Shown here one piece after another: positions 40,537 to 49,221 of a DNA stretch of 64,000 nt (its first letter is position 1; every line of letters starts with the position of its first letter). The notes below the pieces were generated by a model. It was not told the origin of the DNA. It ran no database searches and saw only the letters and a program-made list of their open reading frames with translations. The stretch lies in assembly GCA_963698265.1 (NCBI GenBank), contig CAVOQC010000001.1:620001-684000 (forward strand), written 5' to 3'. The DNA is from FEB-7 sp963698265 (GTDB taxonomy: Bacteria > Pseudomonadota > Gammaproteobacteria > Burkholderiales > Usitatibacteraceae). The position numbers and the translations under genes are program-made.

Positions 40537-42069
40537 ATGACCGCCCCTCCCCTCGAAACGGAACTGAAGCTCGCGCTCGCACCAGGCGAGGGGGCGAAGG
40601 CGTCCGCCGCCGCGCCGCTCGCGGGCCGCGACGGGCAGCGCAGCCGATTCACGGCGCTCTACTTCGACACTCCCGCGCGCGAGCTCGCGCTGCACGGATT
40701 GGGGCTTCGCCTGCGCCGCGAGGGCCGGCGCTGGCGCGCCACCCTGAAGGCCACGGGCGACTCGGGCGCCGGCCTGCACCGGCGTCCCGAATGGGAATAC
40801 CCGGCTCCGGGCCCCGTCCTCGACCTCGCGCGCTTTGCCGGCACGCCGCTCGGCGAACTGCCGGAGGCGGCCACGCTGCACGAGCGGCTCGTACCGATTC
40901 TCGCGACGGAATTCACGCGCACGCGCTGGCAGCTTTCGATCACGCCCGGCTCGCGCGTGGAGGTGGCGCTGGACGAGGGCCGGATCGTCGCGCGCGGCCG
41001 CGCCCTGCCCCTGGAGGAAATCGAGATAGAGGTGCTCGAGGGGCCCGCCTCGGCCGCCTTCGACGTGGCCGAGACTCTCGCCGCCGCGCTCGCGATGCGC
41101 CCGGAACCGGCCTCGAAGCTTGCGCGTGGCCTCGCACTCGCGGCGGCCGCCCGGCCGTCGCCCGCCCATGCAACGCACGTATCGATCCAAGAGGCGCCCG
41201 ACACCGCGGAGGCGGCGCGCCGGATCGCGGCCGCTTGCCTCGCCCATGCGCAGGCGAACGAGGCGGGCGTACTTGCCGGCGACGACATCGAGTTCGTGCA
41301 CCAGTTGCGCGTGGCGCTGCGCAGGCTGCGCTCGGCGCTTCGGCTCTTCCGCGAGGCGCTTGCGCCCGGAATCGTGGCGGAGTTCGCCGAGGACCTGCGC
41401 TGGGCCGCCGGGATCCTCGGCCGGTGCCGGGACTGGGATGTCTTCGTCACGCAGACGCTGCCGCCGCTCGTGGCGGCGCAGGGCGATGCGCGGGCAGGGC
41501 GCGCCCTTGTTTCCCGCGCCCGCGGGCGCCAGCGCGAAGCGCGAGCCGCGGCACGGGAGGCGATCCGCTCCGCCCGCTATGGCCTCGCCATGATCCGGCT
41601 CGGGCGATGGATCTCGGCGGCGGGAGAGCCGGCGCAGGGCGGCGAGAGCCCGAAGGACTTCGCCTCCCGCAGCCTTCGCCGGGGTGCGCGAAAGATCGCC
41701 GCGGGAGCCTCGGCGTTCGCGGGACTCGACGGCGCCGGCCGCCATCGCCTGCGCATCGTCGTGAAGCGCCACCGCTACGCCGCGGAGTTCCTGGGTTCGC
41801 TCTTCCGCGCGCAGCAGGTGAAGCGCCACGTGCGCTCGCTCTCTCGCGTGCAGGAAGCGCTGGGGCTCGCCAACGATTGCGCCAACGCGCTCGCCCACGT
41901 GCGCGAGCTTTCCCCGCCGCCGGAATTCGCGGAATTCTCGCGGGGATGGTTCGCTGCGCGCGAGGCCGCCGGGGTCGCAGCCGCGTCGCGGGCACTGGAG
42001 ATCGCGGCCGGCAAGCGCCGTTTCTGGAGGCGCCCGCGGGCCGACGCCCCGGACGAGCCGGCCCCTTGA
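40537..42069 (+). CDS. CYTH and CHAD domain-containing protein
   Basis: A 510-residue protein. Residues 1-200 are a CYTH triphosphate-tunnel domain (the ExExK start ETELKLAL, FDTPARELALHGLGLRLRREG, LEEIEIEVLEG). Residues 240-490 are a CHAD domain (EFVHQLRVALRRLRSALRLFRE, HRLRIVVKRHRYAAEFLG). CYTH proteins hydrolyse triphosphates such as tripolyphosphate; CHAD helices bind polyphosphate. A polyphosphate:AMP phosphotransferase gene lies two genes downstream, which fits a polyphosphate role. Confidence 0.93.
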   Translation: MTAPPLETELKLALAPGEGAKASAAAPLAGRDGQRSRFTALYFDTPARELALHGLGLRLRREGRRWRATLKATGDSGAGLHRRPEWEYPAPGPVLDLARFAGTPLGELPEAATLHERLVPILATEFTRTRWQLSITPGSRVEVALDEGRIVARGRALPLEEIEIEVLEGPASAAFDVAETLAAALAMRPEPASKLARGLALAAAARPSPAHATHVSIQEAPDTAEAARRIAAACLAHAQANEAGVLAGDDIEFVHQLRVALRRLRSALRLFREALAPGIVAEFAEDLRWAAGILGRCRDWDVFVTQTLPPLVAAQGDARAGRALVSRARGRQREARAAAREAIRSARYGLAMIRLGRWISAAGEPAQGGESPKDFASRSLRRGARKIAAGASAFAGLDGAGRHRLRIVVKRHRYAAEFLGSLFRAQQVKRHVRSLSRVQEALGLANDCANALAHVRELSPPPEFAEFSRGWFAAREAAGVAAASRALEIAAGKRRFWRRPRADAPDEPAP

Positions 42070-42134
42070 TGTACGACAAGGCACCCCGCATCCCCGGTGC
42101 GAGACTGGATCGGCACGCTCCCGCCGGAACGACC

Positions 42135-42500
42135 ATGCGCCCCGTCACGATAGTCGCCCTCCTCCTCGCCACCGCGGCACTCGCCGTGGCCGCCCCTGCC
42201 CGTTCCGCCGACGCGCTGCGCGGCCGCGCGCTCTATGACGCGCGCTGCAGCGACTGCCACGACACGAGCGTCCACGGGCGCGACAAGCGCGCGGCCGCGA
42301 ACTTCGAGGAGCTGCGCGGCTGGGTCGCGCAGTGGGCCGCGAACCTGGGGCTCAAGTGGACCGACGCGGAGGTGACCGATGTAGCCGTGCATCTGAACGC
42401 GCGCTACTACCGCTTCGCCTGCCCGCCGGTCCACTGCAAGGCCACCGGCAGCCTCGATGCCGGCGCGGGCCGCCTCGCGTTGGACGGCCGCCGCCCTTAG
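42135..42500 (+). CDS. Small secreted c-type cytochrome
   Basis: A 121-residue protein with a signal peptide (MRPVTIVALLLATAALAVAA) and one haem-binding Cys-x-x-Cys-His at CSDCHDTS; no obvious methionine axial ligand follows. Two more cysteines (FACPPVHCKATG) near the C-terminus form a second Cys-x4-Cys pair without a histidine. ATG 42135 starts the signal peptide; an in-frame ATG at 42069 overlaps the CYTH-CHAD stop. It is a probable periplasmic electron carrier with unknown partners. Confidence 0.82.
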   Translation: MRPVTIVALLLATAALAVAAPARSADALRGRALYDARCSDCHDTSVHGRDKRAAANFEELRGWVAQWAANLGLKWTDAEVTDVAVHLNARYYRFACPPVHCKATGSLDAGAGRLALDGRRP

Positions 42501-42542
42501 CGGGTACCTTGCGGGGAAGCCAGCCCGGGTAGGGAGTCCGCG

Positions 42543-44018
42543 ATGTTCGAATCCGCCGAGATCGGCCACCAGCTCACGAAGTCGGAGTTCAAGCGCGAGG
42601 AGCCGAAGCTTCGCCAGGCGCTGCTCGGCGCCCAGTACCGGCTCCTGGAGAACGGGAAATTCCCCGTGGTGATCGTGGTGAACGGGGTGGACGGCGCCGG
42701 CAAGGGCGAAACCGTGAATCTCCTCAATGAGTGGATGGACCCGCGCCACATCCACACCCACGCCTTCGGCGCGATGACCGACGCCGAGCGCGAGCACCCC
42801 GAGATGTGGCGCTTCTGGCAGGCGCTGCCGCCCAAGGGGCGCATCGGCATCCTCTTCGGCTCCTGGTATACCGACCCGATCATCAAGCGCGTGATGGGCC
42901 ACGAGAAACGCGCGCGCTTCGAGCGCCGCCTCGAGCGCATCCGCCACTTCGAGCGCATGCTCGTCGCCGAAGGCGCGCTGGTGCTGAAGCTCTGGTTCCA
43001 CCTGTCGAAGCCGGCGCAGAAGAAGCGCTTCAAGGAGCTGCTCTCCAGCAAGAAGACGGCGTGGCGCGTGGGGCCCCGCGACCTCGAGCGCTTCAAGCGC
43101 TACGACGAGTTCGTCGACGTCTGCGAGCACGCCCTGCGCGAGACCGGCACCGGGGAGGCGCCTTGGCAAGTGATCGAGGGGTCCGACCCCGAGTACCGCT
43201 CGCTCACCGCGGGCAGGCTCCTGCTCGATGCGCTCGACGCGCGGCTGAAGGGAGCGGCACCCCGGCTCTCGCCCGCGGCCCCGCTGCCGCGCCCGCCCAT
43301 GGACCGCAGGAACGTCCTGAACAGCCTCGACTACACGAGGGTGCTCAAGCCCAAGGCCTATGACAAGCGGCTGGAAAAGGCCCAGGGCCGGCTCAACCAA
43401 CTCACGCGCGACGCGAAGATGCAGGGTCGCTCGCTGGTGATGGTCTTCGAGGGCATGGACGCCGCCGGCAAGGGCAGCACCATCCGGCGCATGACGCGCG
43501 CCATGGACGCGCGCTTCTACCGCGTGGTCCCGATCGCCGCGCCCACCGACGAGGAGCGCGCGCAGCCCTACCTGTGGCGCTTCTGGCGGCACGTGCCGGG
43601 CCACGGCAAGGCGGTCATCTTCGACCGCTCGTGGTACGGGCGCGTGCTGGTCGAGCGCGTCGAGGGCTTCTGCGCCGAGGCCGACTGGATGCGCGCCTAT
43701 CACGAGATCAACGAGTTCGAGGAGCAGCTCGCGGACGCCGGCGCCATCGTCGCCAAGTTCTGGATGGCGGTCACGCTGCAGGAGCAGCTGCGCCGCTTCC
43801 GGCTGCGCGAGAAGACGCCCTACAAGCGCTTCAAGATCACCGAGGAGGACTGGCGCAACCGCAAGAAGTGGCCCGCCTACGAGCGCGCGATCTGCGACAT
43901 GGTCGAGCGCACCTCGTCGGAGACGGCGCCGTGGCACCTGATCGCGGCCAACGACAAGCTGCACGCGCGGGTGGAGGTCATCGACAGGCTGTGCGATCTC
44001 GTCGAGTCGCGCCTGTGA
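42543..44018 (+). CDS. pap: Polyphosphate:AMP phosphotransferase
   Basis: A 491-residue class II PPK2 enzyme that moves phosphate from polyphosphate to AMP, giving ADP. It contains two PPK2 domains in tandem, each with a Walker A loop (VNGVDGAGKGETV and FEGMDAAGKGSTI) and a lid/Walker B segment; the second keeps FDRSWYGRVLVERVEG while the first has FGSWYTDPIIKRVMG. Length and two-domain layout match Pap of Acinetobacter and Pseudomonas. The MscS gene starts 10 bases downstream. Confidence 0.94.
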   Translation: MFESAEIGHQLTKSEFKREEPKLRQALLGAQYRLLENGKFPVVIVVNGVDGAGKGETVNLLNEWMDPRHIHTHAFGAMTDAEREHPEMWRFWQALPPKGRIGILFGSWYTDPIIKRVMGHEKRARFERRLERIRHFERMLVAEGALVLKLWFHLSKPAQKKRFKELLSSKKTAWRVGPRDLERFKRYDEFVDVCEHALRETGTGEAPWQVIEGSDPEYRSLTAGRLLLDALDARLKGAAPRLSPAAPLPRPPMDRRNVLNSLDYTRVLKPKAYDKRLEKAQGRLNQLTRDAKMQGRSLVMVFEGMDAAGKGSTIRRMTRAMDARFYRVVPIAAPTDEERAQPYLWRFWRHVPGHGKAVIFDRSWYGRVLVERVEGFCAEADWMRAYHEINEFEEQLADAGAIVAKFWMAVTLQEQLRRFRLREKTPYKRFKITEEDWRNRKKWPAYERAICDMVERTSSETAPWHLIAANDKLHARVEVIDRLCDLVESRL

Positions 44019-44028
44019 GCCGCCGCGC

Positions 44029-45537
44029 TTGAGCGCCACCAGCCTCTTCCGCGCCGAGGTCGCCACCGCGATGGCGGTGGCGCTCGTGCTGGGACTCGCG
44101 CTCCTCGCGCTGCGGCCGAAGGACCGGGCGAGCACGCGCAATGCCCTCGTGCTGCTCGGCTTGTGCGCCCTGGCCGGCGCCGCGGACACCGCGATCGGCT
44201 CCATCGGCGGGATGGGAGTCGCGGGCATCCTCGCCGACGCCTCCACGGTGCTGGTCGGCGTGGTCCTCATCCGCATGGTGGGCATCCTCGTCTTCCGCGT
44301 GCTGCTGCCCGCCGTGCGCATCGCGCCCGCGCGGATCGTCGAGGACCTGGCGACCACCGGCCTCATGCTCGCCTGGGGGCTGGTGTGGCTGCGACTGGCG
44401 GGCGTGGACCTGGGCAGCCTCATCACCACCTCGGCGGTGATCACGGGCGTGGTCGCCTTCTCGATGCAGGAGACGCTCGGCAACATCCTGGGCGGCGTCG
44501 TGCTCCAGCTCGACCAGTCGATCCGCGTGGGCGACTGGGTGAAGGTGGACGAGACGAGCGGGCGCGTGGTCGAGATCCGCTGGCGCTACACCGCCGTCGA
44601 GACGCGCAATCGCGAGACGGTCGTGATCCCCAACGGCTGGCTGGTGAAGAACCGCTTCACGCTGATCGGCTCGCGCGCCGATCCCGCGCCGCTCTGGCGG
44701 CGCTGGGTCTATCTCGACGTGGGAATCGACTGCCCCCCGCTCAAGGTGTGCGCGGTGCTCGAGCGGGCGGTGAGCGACGCCGACATCCCGCACGTGGCCC
44801 GGGAGCCCGCGGCCACCGCCGTGCTCATGACGATCGGCGACGGCTACGGCCACTATGCGCTGCGCTATTTCCTCGACGATCCCGTGCCCGACGACCCGAC
44901 CGACTCGCTGGTGCGCGCGCACGCCGTGGCGGCCCTCACGCGAAACGGCATGGCCATCGCGGTGCCGCGCGAGGAGCGGCTGCTCATCAAGGACAACGAG
45001 GCGCACCGGGCGGTGCAGCACGCGAAGGAGATCGACCGGCGCAAGGCCGCGCTCGCGCGCGTGGACCTCTTCGCGCCCCTTTCGGAGGCCGAGCGCCGGG
45101 AGCTCGCCGAGCACCTGGTCTACGCGCCGTTCGTGAAGGGCGACACCGTGACCCGCCAGGGGTCGGTCGCGCACTGGCTCTACCTCATCGTGTCCGGCGA
45201 AGCCGAGGTGTGGCTGGAGGCGAACGGCGAGCGCACCCACGTGGCCACGCTCATCCGCGGCAGTGTCTTCGGGGAGATGGGGCTCATGACCGGCGCGCCG
45301 CGCCGCGCCACCATCACGGCGAGGAGCGACCTCGAGTGCTACCGGCTCGACAAGGCGGGACTCGAGCGGATCCTTCGCTCGCGGCCGGACATCGCCGGCG
45401 AGATATCGCGCATCCTCGCCTCGCGCCAGACTGAGCTCACCGACCGGCGCGACTCCGCAGCCTCCGGCGGCCCGCGGCCAACCCACGACGCCGACATCCT
45501 CGCGAAGATCCGCAACTTCTTCGGCCTCGCCGCCTGA
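44029..45537 (+). CDS. Mechanosensitive channel (MscS family) with cyclic-nucleotide-binding domain
   Basis: A 502-residue protein. Several N-terminal helices lead to the MscS pore (SLITTSAVITGVVAFSMQETLGNILGGVVLQLD) and beta domain (RVGDWVKVDETSGRVVEIRWRYTAVETRNRETVVIPN). Residues about 345-465 form a cNMP-binding domain (FVKGDTVTRQGSVAHWLYLIVSGEAEV, RGSVFGEMGLMTGAPRRATITA, close to the phosphate-binding cassette). Such channels couple ion flow to cyclic nucleotides. The start is TTG 44029. A repeat of the GGGGACGCTCCC family follows the stop. Confidence 0.92.
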   Translation: MSATSLFRAEVATAMAVALVLGLALLALRPKDRASTRNALVLLGLCALAGAADTAIGSIGGMGVAGILADASTVLVGVVLIRMVGILVFRVLLPAVRIAPARIVEDLATTGLMLAWGLVWLRLAGVDLGSLITTSAVITGVVAFSMQETLGNILGGVVLQLDQSIRVGDWVKVDETSGRVVEIRWRYTAVETRNRETVVIPNGWLVKNRFTLIGSRADPAPLWRRWVYLDVGIDCPPLKVCAVLERAVSDADIPHVAREPAATAVLMTIGDGYGHYALRYFLDDPVPDDPTDSLVRAHAVAALTRNGMAIAVPREERLLIKDNEAHRAVQHAKEIDRRKAALARVDLFAPLSEAERRELAEHLVYAPFVKGDTVTRQGSVAHWLYLIVSGEAEVWLEANGERTHVATLIRGSVFGEMGLMTGAPRRATITARSDLECYRLDKAGLERILRSRPDIAGEISRILASRQTELTDRRDSAASGGPRPTHDADILAKIRNFFGLAA

Positions 45538-45551
45538 AAACGGTGAAGCAA

Positions 45552-45587
45552 GGGAGCGTCCCCATCAGAAAAATGGGGGTACTCCCC
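45552..45587. repeat. Imperfect inverted repeat, GGGGACGCTCCC family
   Basis: GGGAGCGTCCCCAT at 45552-45565 is identical to an arm of the element at 5560-5573. It is followed by ATGGGGGTACTCCC, an imperfect complement, after a 7-base spacer. It lies 14 bases after the MscS stop and just before the convergent HATPase gene stop, again at a gene end. Confidence 0.75.
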
Positions 45588-45602
45588 AGTTTCGTTCGGG
45601 TA

Positions 45603-46025
45603 CTAGGCTGCGAGGGCGAGGCGGATGCGGTTGCGCCCGAAGAGGTAGGCGTAGTCGCTCTCGGTGGTGAGGCCATGGGCGAGGAGCACCCCCAGCCCGC
45701 CTTCCCGGCGGGTATCGGCGAGGGCCTCCAGCATCTCGCGCGTGGCCGCGGCGAAGGGATTGAACGGGGCGGCGCGGTCCTCGTAAGTCATGTGGATGGC
45801 GCCGTCCCCGTCGGAAAGCGTGATCCAGACGGGCGCGTCGGAGCCCCCCCGGTGGCCGTGCTTGACGGTGTTGAGGAAGAGCTCCTCGACCACGAGATTG
45901 AGCTTCAGGCACGGCTGGCGGTCGATCCCGGCGGCCACGCAGAACCCCTCGAGGAACTCCCGGGCCGCCTTGAGGGCCTCCAGGCGGGACGGAAACATCC
46001 CGGTTCGCGTAGTGATCGAGTTCAC
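45603..46025 (-). CDS. Serine-protein kinase/anti-sigma regulatory ATPase (HATPase_c_2)
   Basis: A 140-residue GHKL ATPase of the RsbW/SpoIIAB class. The N-box is LVVEELFLNTVKHGH, the G1 region is MTYEDRAAPFNPF (D-x-A-x-P), and the G2-like GGLGVLLAHGLT precedes a short C-terminal strand. Such kinases phosphorylate STAS antagonists or bind sigma factors. Its likely partners, a STAS protein and a SpoIIE phosphatase, are encoded at 50212 and 47155. The start is GTG 46025 with AAAGGA upstream; TATAAT lies at 46049-46044. Confidence 0.88.
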   Translation of the reverse strand: MNSITTRTGMFPSRLEALKAAREFLEGFCVAAGIDRQPCLKLNLVVEELFLNTVKHGHRGGSDAPVWITLSDGDGAIHMTYEDRAAPFNPFAAATREMLEALADTRREGGLGVLLAHGLTTESDYAYLFGRNRIRLALAA

Positions 46026-46043
46026 AGTTTTTCCTTTTGAGGC

Positions 46044-46049
46044 ATTATA
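46044..46049 (-). promoter_or_regulatory. Candidate -10 box of the HATPase gene
   Basis: A perfect TATAAT on the minus strand, 19 bases before the GTG start, in the gap between the divergent HATPase and FecR genes. No good -35 lies at 16-18 bases. The same bases read TTATAG on the plus strand, with TTCACA 18 bases upstream (46021-46026), and may also serve the FecR gene. Confidence 0.4.
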
Positions 46050-46087
46050 GAGTGGTCTCCCGATCCCGCGCTGCCAAGGAGGCAATC

Positions 46088-46546
46088 ATGCGGAAGCTGT
46101 GGATATTCGTCTCTGCCCTCGTGTTCTCCGCCTCCGCGGCGGCGAACGACATCGGCCAGGTCAAGGTCGCCAAGGGCGACGTGCAGGTCGAGCGCAGCGG
46201 CACGCGAGTGGCGGCGACGGTCGGCATGCCCGTGCGCGCCACCGATGTCGTGGTCACGGGCGCCAATGGCTCTGCCGGCATCACTTTCTCCGACAACAGC
46301 CTGATCTCCGTGGGCCCCAACAGCGTCTTTGCCATCGACAAGTACCGCTTCGACACGACGACCCATGCGGGCGAGTTCGAGGGGTCGCTGCGCAAGGGCA
46401 AGCTCGCGGCGGTGTCGGGCAAGATGGTCCGCCAGTCGCCCGAGTCCATGAAGATCCGCACGCCCTCCTCCGTGATGGCCGTGCGCGGCACCGAGTTCGT
46501 GGTCCAGGTCGGCGAGCCGGCTGCGGTCCCCGCCGCCGCCCGCTGA
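46088..46546 (+). CDS. FecR domain-containing exported protein
   Basis: A 152-residue protein with a signal peptide (1-20, SASAAANDIG) and a FecR-type beta domain: VAKGDVQVERSGTRVAATVGMPV, TGANGSAGITFSDNSLISVGPNS, RKGKLAAVSGKM and the typical IRTPSSVMAVRGTEF. Stand-alone FecR proteins lie in the periplasm and often accompany CHASE2 or SpoIIE signal proteins, as here. The OmpA-like gene follows 13 bases downstream. Confidence 0.9.
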   Translation: MRKLWIFVSALVFSASAAANDIGQVKVAKGDVQVERSGTRVAATVGMPVRATDVVVTGANGSAGITFSDNSLISVGPNSVFAIDKYRFDTTTHAGEFEGSLRKGKLAAVSGKMVRQSPESMKIRTPSSVMAVRGTEFVVQVGEPAAVPAAAR

Positions 46547-46559
46547 ACGCAAAGGCCCC

Positions 46560-47168
46560 ATGCGCATAGCCGCCGCCATCCTGTTGCTCGCGGTAGCGGC
46601 CTGCGCGGAAACGCCCAAGGTTCCCGTTCCGGTCGCCCAGGAACTGGTCGCGGTCATTCCCGGCCCCGATGGCCACGTCGGCGCGGTGGTCGTGCGCTCC
46701 GGCGGGACCGTGCAAGTCCTCGACCAGCCCTATGAGGCCCGGCGCGTGATGGCGGACGGAAGCGCCCTGCCCGAACTGCTCGCCGCCCCGGAAATCAGCC
46801 GCGCGTTCCGCACGACGCTCGAAGCCCTCCCCGGCAGGCCCGCCTCGTTCACCCTCTACTTCCTCGAGGGCAAGGACGAATTGACGAACGCCTCCCGCGC
46901 GGAGATGGAAAAGGTGTTCGCGGAGCTCAAGCGTCGCCCGGCGCCCGACATCGCGGTGATCGGGCACACCGACACGGTCGGAAACCTCTCCTTCAACGAC
47001 AAGCTCTCGCTCGCCCGGGCGGAGCGCATGCGCGAGCTGATGATCGAGCTGGGCATCCCGCACGGGCGCATCCAGGCCGCCGGCCGCGGCAAGCGCGAGC
47101 TTCTCGTGCCGACGGAGGACAACGTCTCCGAGCCGCGCAACCGCCGCGTCGAGATCAGCGTTCGCTGA
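46560..47168 (+). CDS. OmpA family lipoprotein
   Basis: A 202-residue protein. The signal peptide ends in a lipobox (LLAVAAC, Cys15). The C-terminal half is an OmpA peptidoglycan-binding domain (LYFLEGKDELTNAS, VIGHTDTVGNLSFNDKLSLARAERMRELMIE, GKRELLVPTEDNVSEPRNRRVEI). It should be tethered to the outer membrane and touch the cell wall. It is co-transcribed with the FecR gene. Its end overlaps the convergent phosphatase gene by 14 bases. Confidence 0.92.
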   Translation: MRIAAAILLLAVAACAETPKVPVPVAQELVAVIPGPDGHVGAVVVRSGGTVQVLDQPYEARRVMADGSALPELLAAPEISRAFRTTLEALPGRPASFTLYFLEGKDELTNASRAEMEKVFAELKRRPAPDIAVIGHTDTVGNLSFNDKLSLARAERMRELMIELGIPHGRIQAAGRGKRELLVPTEDNVSEPRNRRVEISVR

Positions 47169-49221
47169 GGCTGCTCTCCGGCCCGTTCCAGCGGACCGCG
47201 AGCAGGGTGAGGTCGTCGGCCGGCTCCGCTTCCCCCGAGAATCGCCGCACGTCGTCGCGCACGCGCGCCACGATCTCGGCCGCACCGGCTTCGTCGCCGA
47301 GCCAGCCGAGCGAGGTGCGCAGCCGCTCCGAGCCGTAGAACTCCTTGCGCACGTTCATCGCCTCCGTCGCCCCGTCGGAGAGCGCGAGGATCCACTCGCC
47401 CCGCTCGAGCGTGCGCCGCGTCGAAGGGTACGAGTAGACGTCCAGCACGCATAGTGGCGGCCCGCCGGAGGCGTCCAGGCGCTCGGCCCTGCTGTGGGGC
47501 TGGCAGGACCACGCCGGCTCGTGGCCCGCGTTGGCGTACTCGAGCTCCCCGGTCTCGAGATCGAGCACGCAGGCGAGCGCCGTCACGAAGAGCGACTCCG
47601 GGTTCTCGCGGCGGATCTCGTCCTGCGCGCGGGCGAGCACGCCGCCCACGGAGCCTTCGACGGTAAACGCCGCGCTCTTCAGGATGGACTTGGTCGAGGC
47701 CATGAAGAGCGAGGCCGGGAGTCCCTTGCCCGAGACGTCCGCCACCACGAAGAAGAGCTTGCGCCCGTCGAGCATGAAGCAGTCGTAGAAGTCGCCGCCA
47801 ACGGTCCGCGCGGGCTCGAGGAGGGCGGCCACGTCGACGCGCCGCTCGTCGGCGAAGATCTCGGCTGGGTCCGGCAGGAGCCCCATCTGAATGCGCTTGG
47901 CCGCGTCCAGCTCGCCCGCCATGCGCGCGGCCTGCTCGCGCAGCTGCGTGCGCTGGCGCTGCGCCTCGGCGAGGGAACCGGCCTGCATCACGCCGAAGAC
48001 GGCGATCGCACCGAGGGCGGGCCCGACCGGGTCGAACAGGAGCCCGGCGAACCGGAAGGCCACCGCGGCCGCGCCGACCGCCACGACGATCGCCGTGACG
48101 AGGAGCGCCGCCGAGCGCTGCGCGTTCGAGCGCGGTATGAAGAAGAAGAGCCCGAGACCGAAGGCCACGAGGAGCGCCGCCTCGAGGCGCGCTCCGAGCG
48201 ACACGCGGCGCAGGAACTCGCCCTCGAGGATCGCCTCGGCCGCCTGCGCATGGTTCTCCACGCCGAACACCGTCTCGCCCAGCGGCGTGGTGACGAGATC
48301 GACGAGCCCCAGCCCCGTGAATCCGACCAGGACCAGCTTGCCCTCGAGCTGCGAGGCGTCGAACGTGCCGTCGAGGATGCCCGCCGCAGAGACGAAGCGG
48401 GACGGGTCCGAGTGCCCGTAGCGCACGTAGGCCCGGCCGTCGGGCTGGGCGGGCACCGCGTATTCGCCGAAGCGCAGCTCGATGGTGCCGCCGAACGAGG
48501 GCGCGACGGTGAGCGGCGCCCTGAGGGCAATGCGCATCATCTCCACCGCGAGCGTGGGCACGGCGGCCTCGTCGAAGCGCCCGATCATCTGCAGCCTTCG
48601 CGCGACGCCGTCCTCGAGGTCGATCGAGTAGAGGCCATGGCCGACGGCGCCCGCGTCGATCTCGGGAACGTTTCGCAGGTGCCCCGGGTAGGCGCGAAGC
48701 CCGTCCCGGACGCCGCCCAGGAAGCGCACCGGGGGCGAGCGCGGCGGGCCGGCGAAACGCTCGTCGGTCGACTCGAGCGCCGCCACGCCGAGCACCGAAG
48801 GCACCGTGGAAAGCGCAGCACCCAGCAGCGCGTCGTTGGAAGGCATCGCGCGCAGGCGCGCGGCGAGTTCCGGCGCCTTGCCTTCGAAGCGGGCCGCCAT
48901 GACCGCCGGGGAATAGCGGTCGGGCTCGGGAAAGAAGATGTCCATGCCGATCACGATCGGGCGCCCGGCGGCGATGCGCGACACGAGCTCGGCCACGCGG
49001 TCGCGCGGCCACGGCCATTGCCCGTGGGCGGCGAGCGCCTGCTCGTCGATCGTGACCACCACCACCTGGTCGGAAACGCGCTCGCGGGGCAGGAAGCGCT
49101 GCCAACCGTCGAAGACGAGGTTGCGGAAGCGCTCGACCGGTCCGGGAGAGGCGGCGAGCAGGAGCGAGAGCGCGGCCAGCAGGGCGAGCGCGGCGACGCG
49201 AAACGCGCCGGAGGCTCTCAG
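47155..49221 (-). CDS. CHASE2-sensor SpoIIE/RsbU-type serine phosphatase
   Basis: About 688 residues. After an N-terminal helix comes a CHASE2 sensor (VVVVTIDEQALAAHGQWPWPRD, IGMDIFFPEPD, LVLVGFTGLGLVDLVTTPLG), three membrane helices (about 345-430), a short coiled segment, and a PP2C/SpoIIE phosphatase (VGGDFYDCF, VVADVSGKGLPASLFMA, ALSDGATEAMN, PADDLTLLAVRW). It should dephosphorylate the STAS antagonist. No ATG, GTG or TTG fits the start; CTG 49221 overlaps the MBL stop (CTGA) and has GGAG 8 bases upstream. Confidence 0.88.
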   Translation of the reverse strand: MRASGAFRVAALALLAALSLLLAASPGPVERFRNLVFDGWQRFLPRERVSDQVVVVTIDEQALAAHGQWPWPRDRVAELVSRIAAGRPIVIGMDIFFPEPDRYSPAVMAARFEGKAPELAARLRAMPSNDALLGAALSTVPSVLGVAALESTDERFAGPPRSPPVRFLGGVRDGLRAYPGHLRNVPEIDAGAVGHGLYSIDLEDGVARRLQMIGRFDEAAVPTLAVEMMRIALRAPLTVAPSFGGTIELRFGEYAVPAQPDGRAYVRYGHSDPSRFVSAAGILDGTFDASQLEGKLVLVGFTGLGLVDLVTTPLGETVFGVENHAQAAEAILEGEFLRRVSLGARLEAALLVAFGLGLFFFIPRSNAQRSAALLVTAIVVAVGAAAVAFRFAGLLFDPVGPALGAIAVFGVMQAGSLAEAQRQRTQLREQAARMAGELDAAKRIQMGLLPDPAEIFADERRVDVAALLEPARTVGGDFYDCFMLDGRKLFFVVADVSGKGLPASLFMASTKSILKSAAFTVEGSVGGVLARAQDEIRRENPESLFVTALACVLDLETGELEYANAGHEPAWSCQPHSRAERLDASGGPPLCVLDVYSYPSTRRTLERGEWILALSDGATEAMNVRKEFYGSERLRTSLGWLGDEAGAAEIVARVRDDVRRFSGEAEPADDLTLLAVRWNGPESSLSER

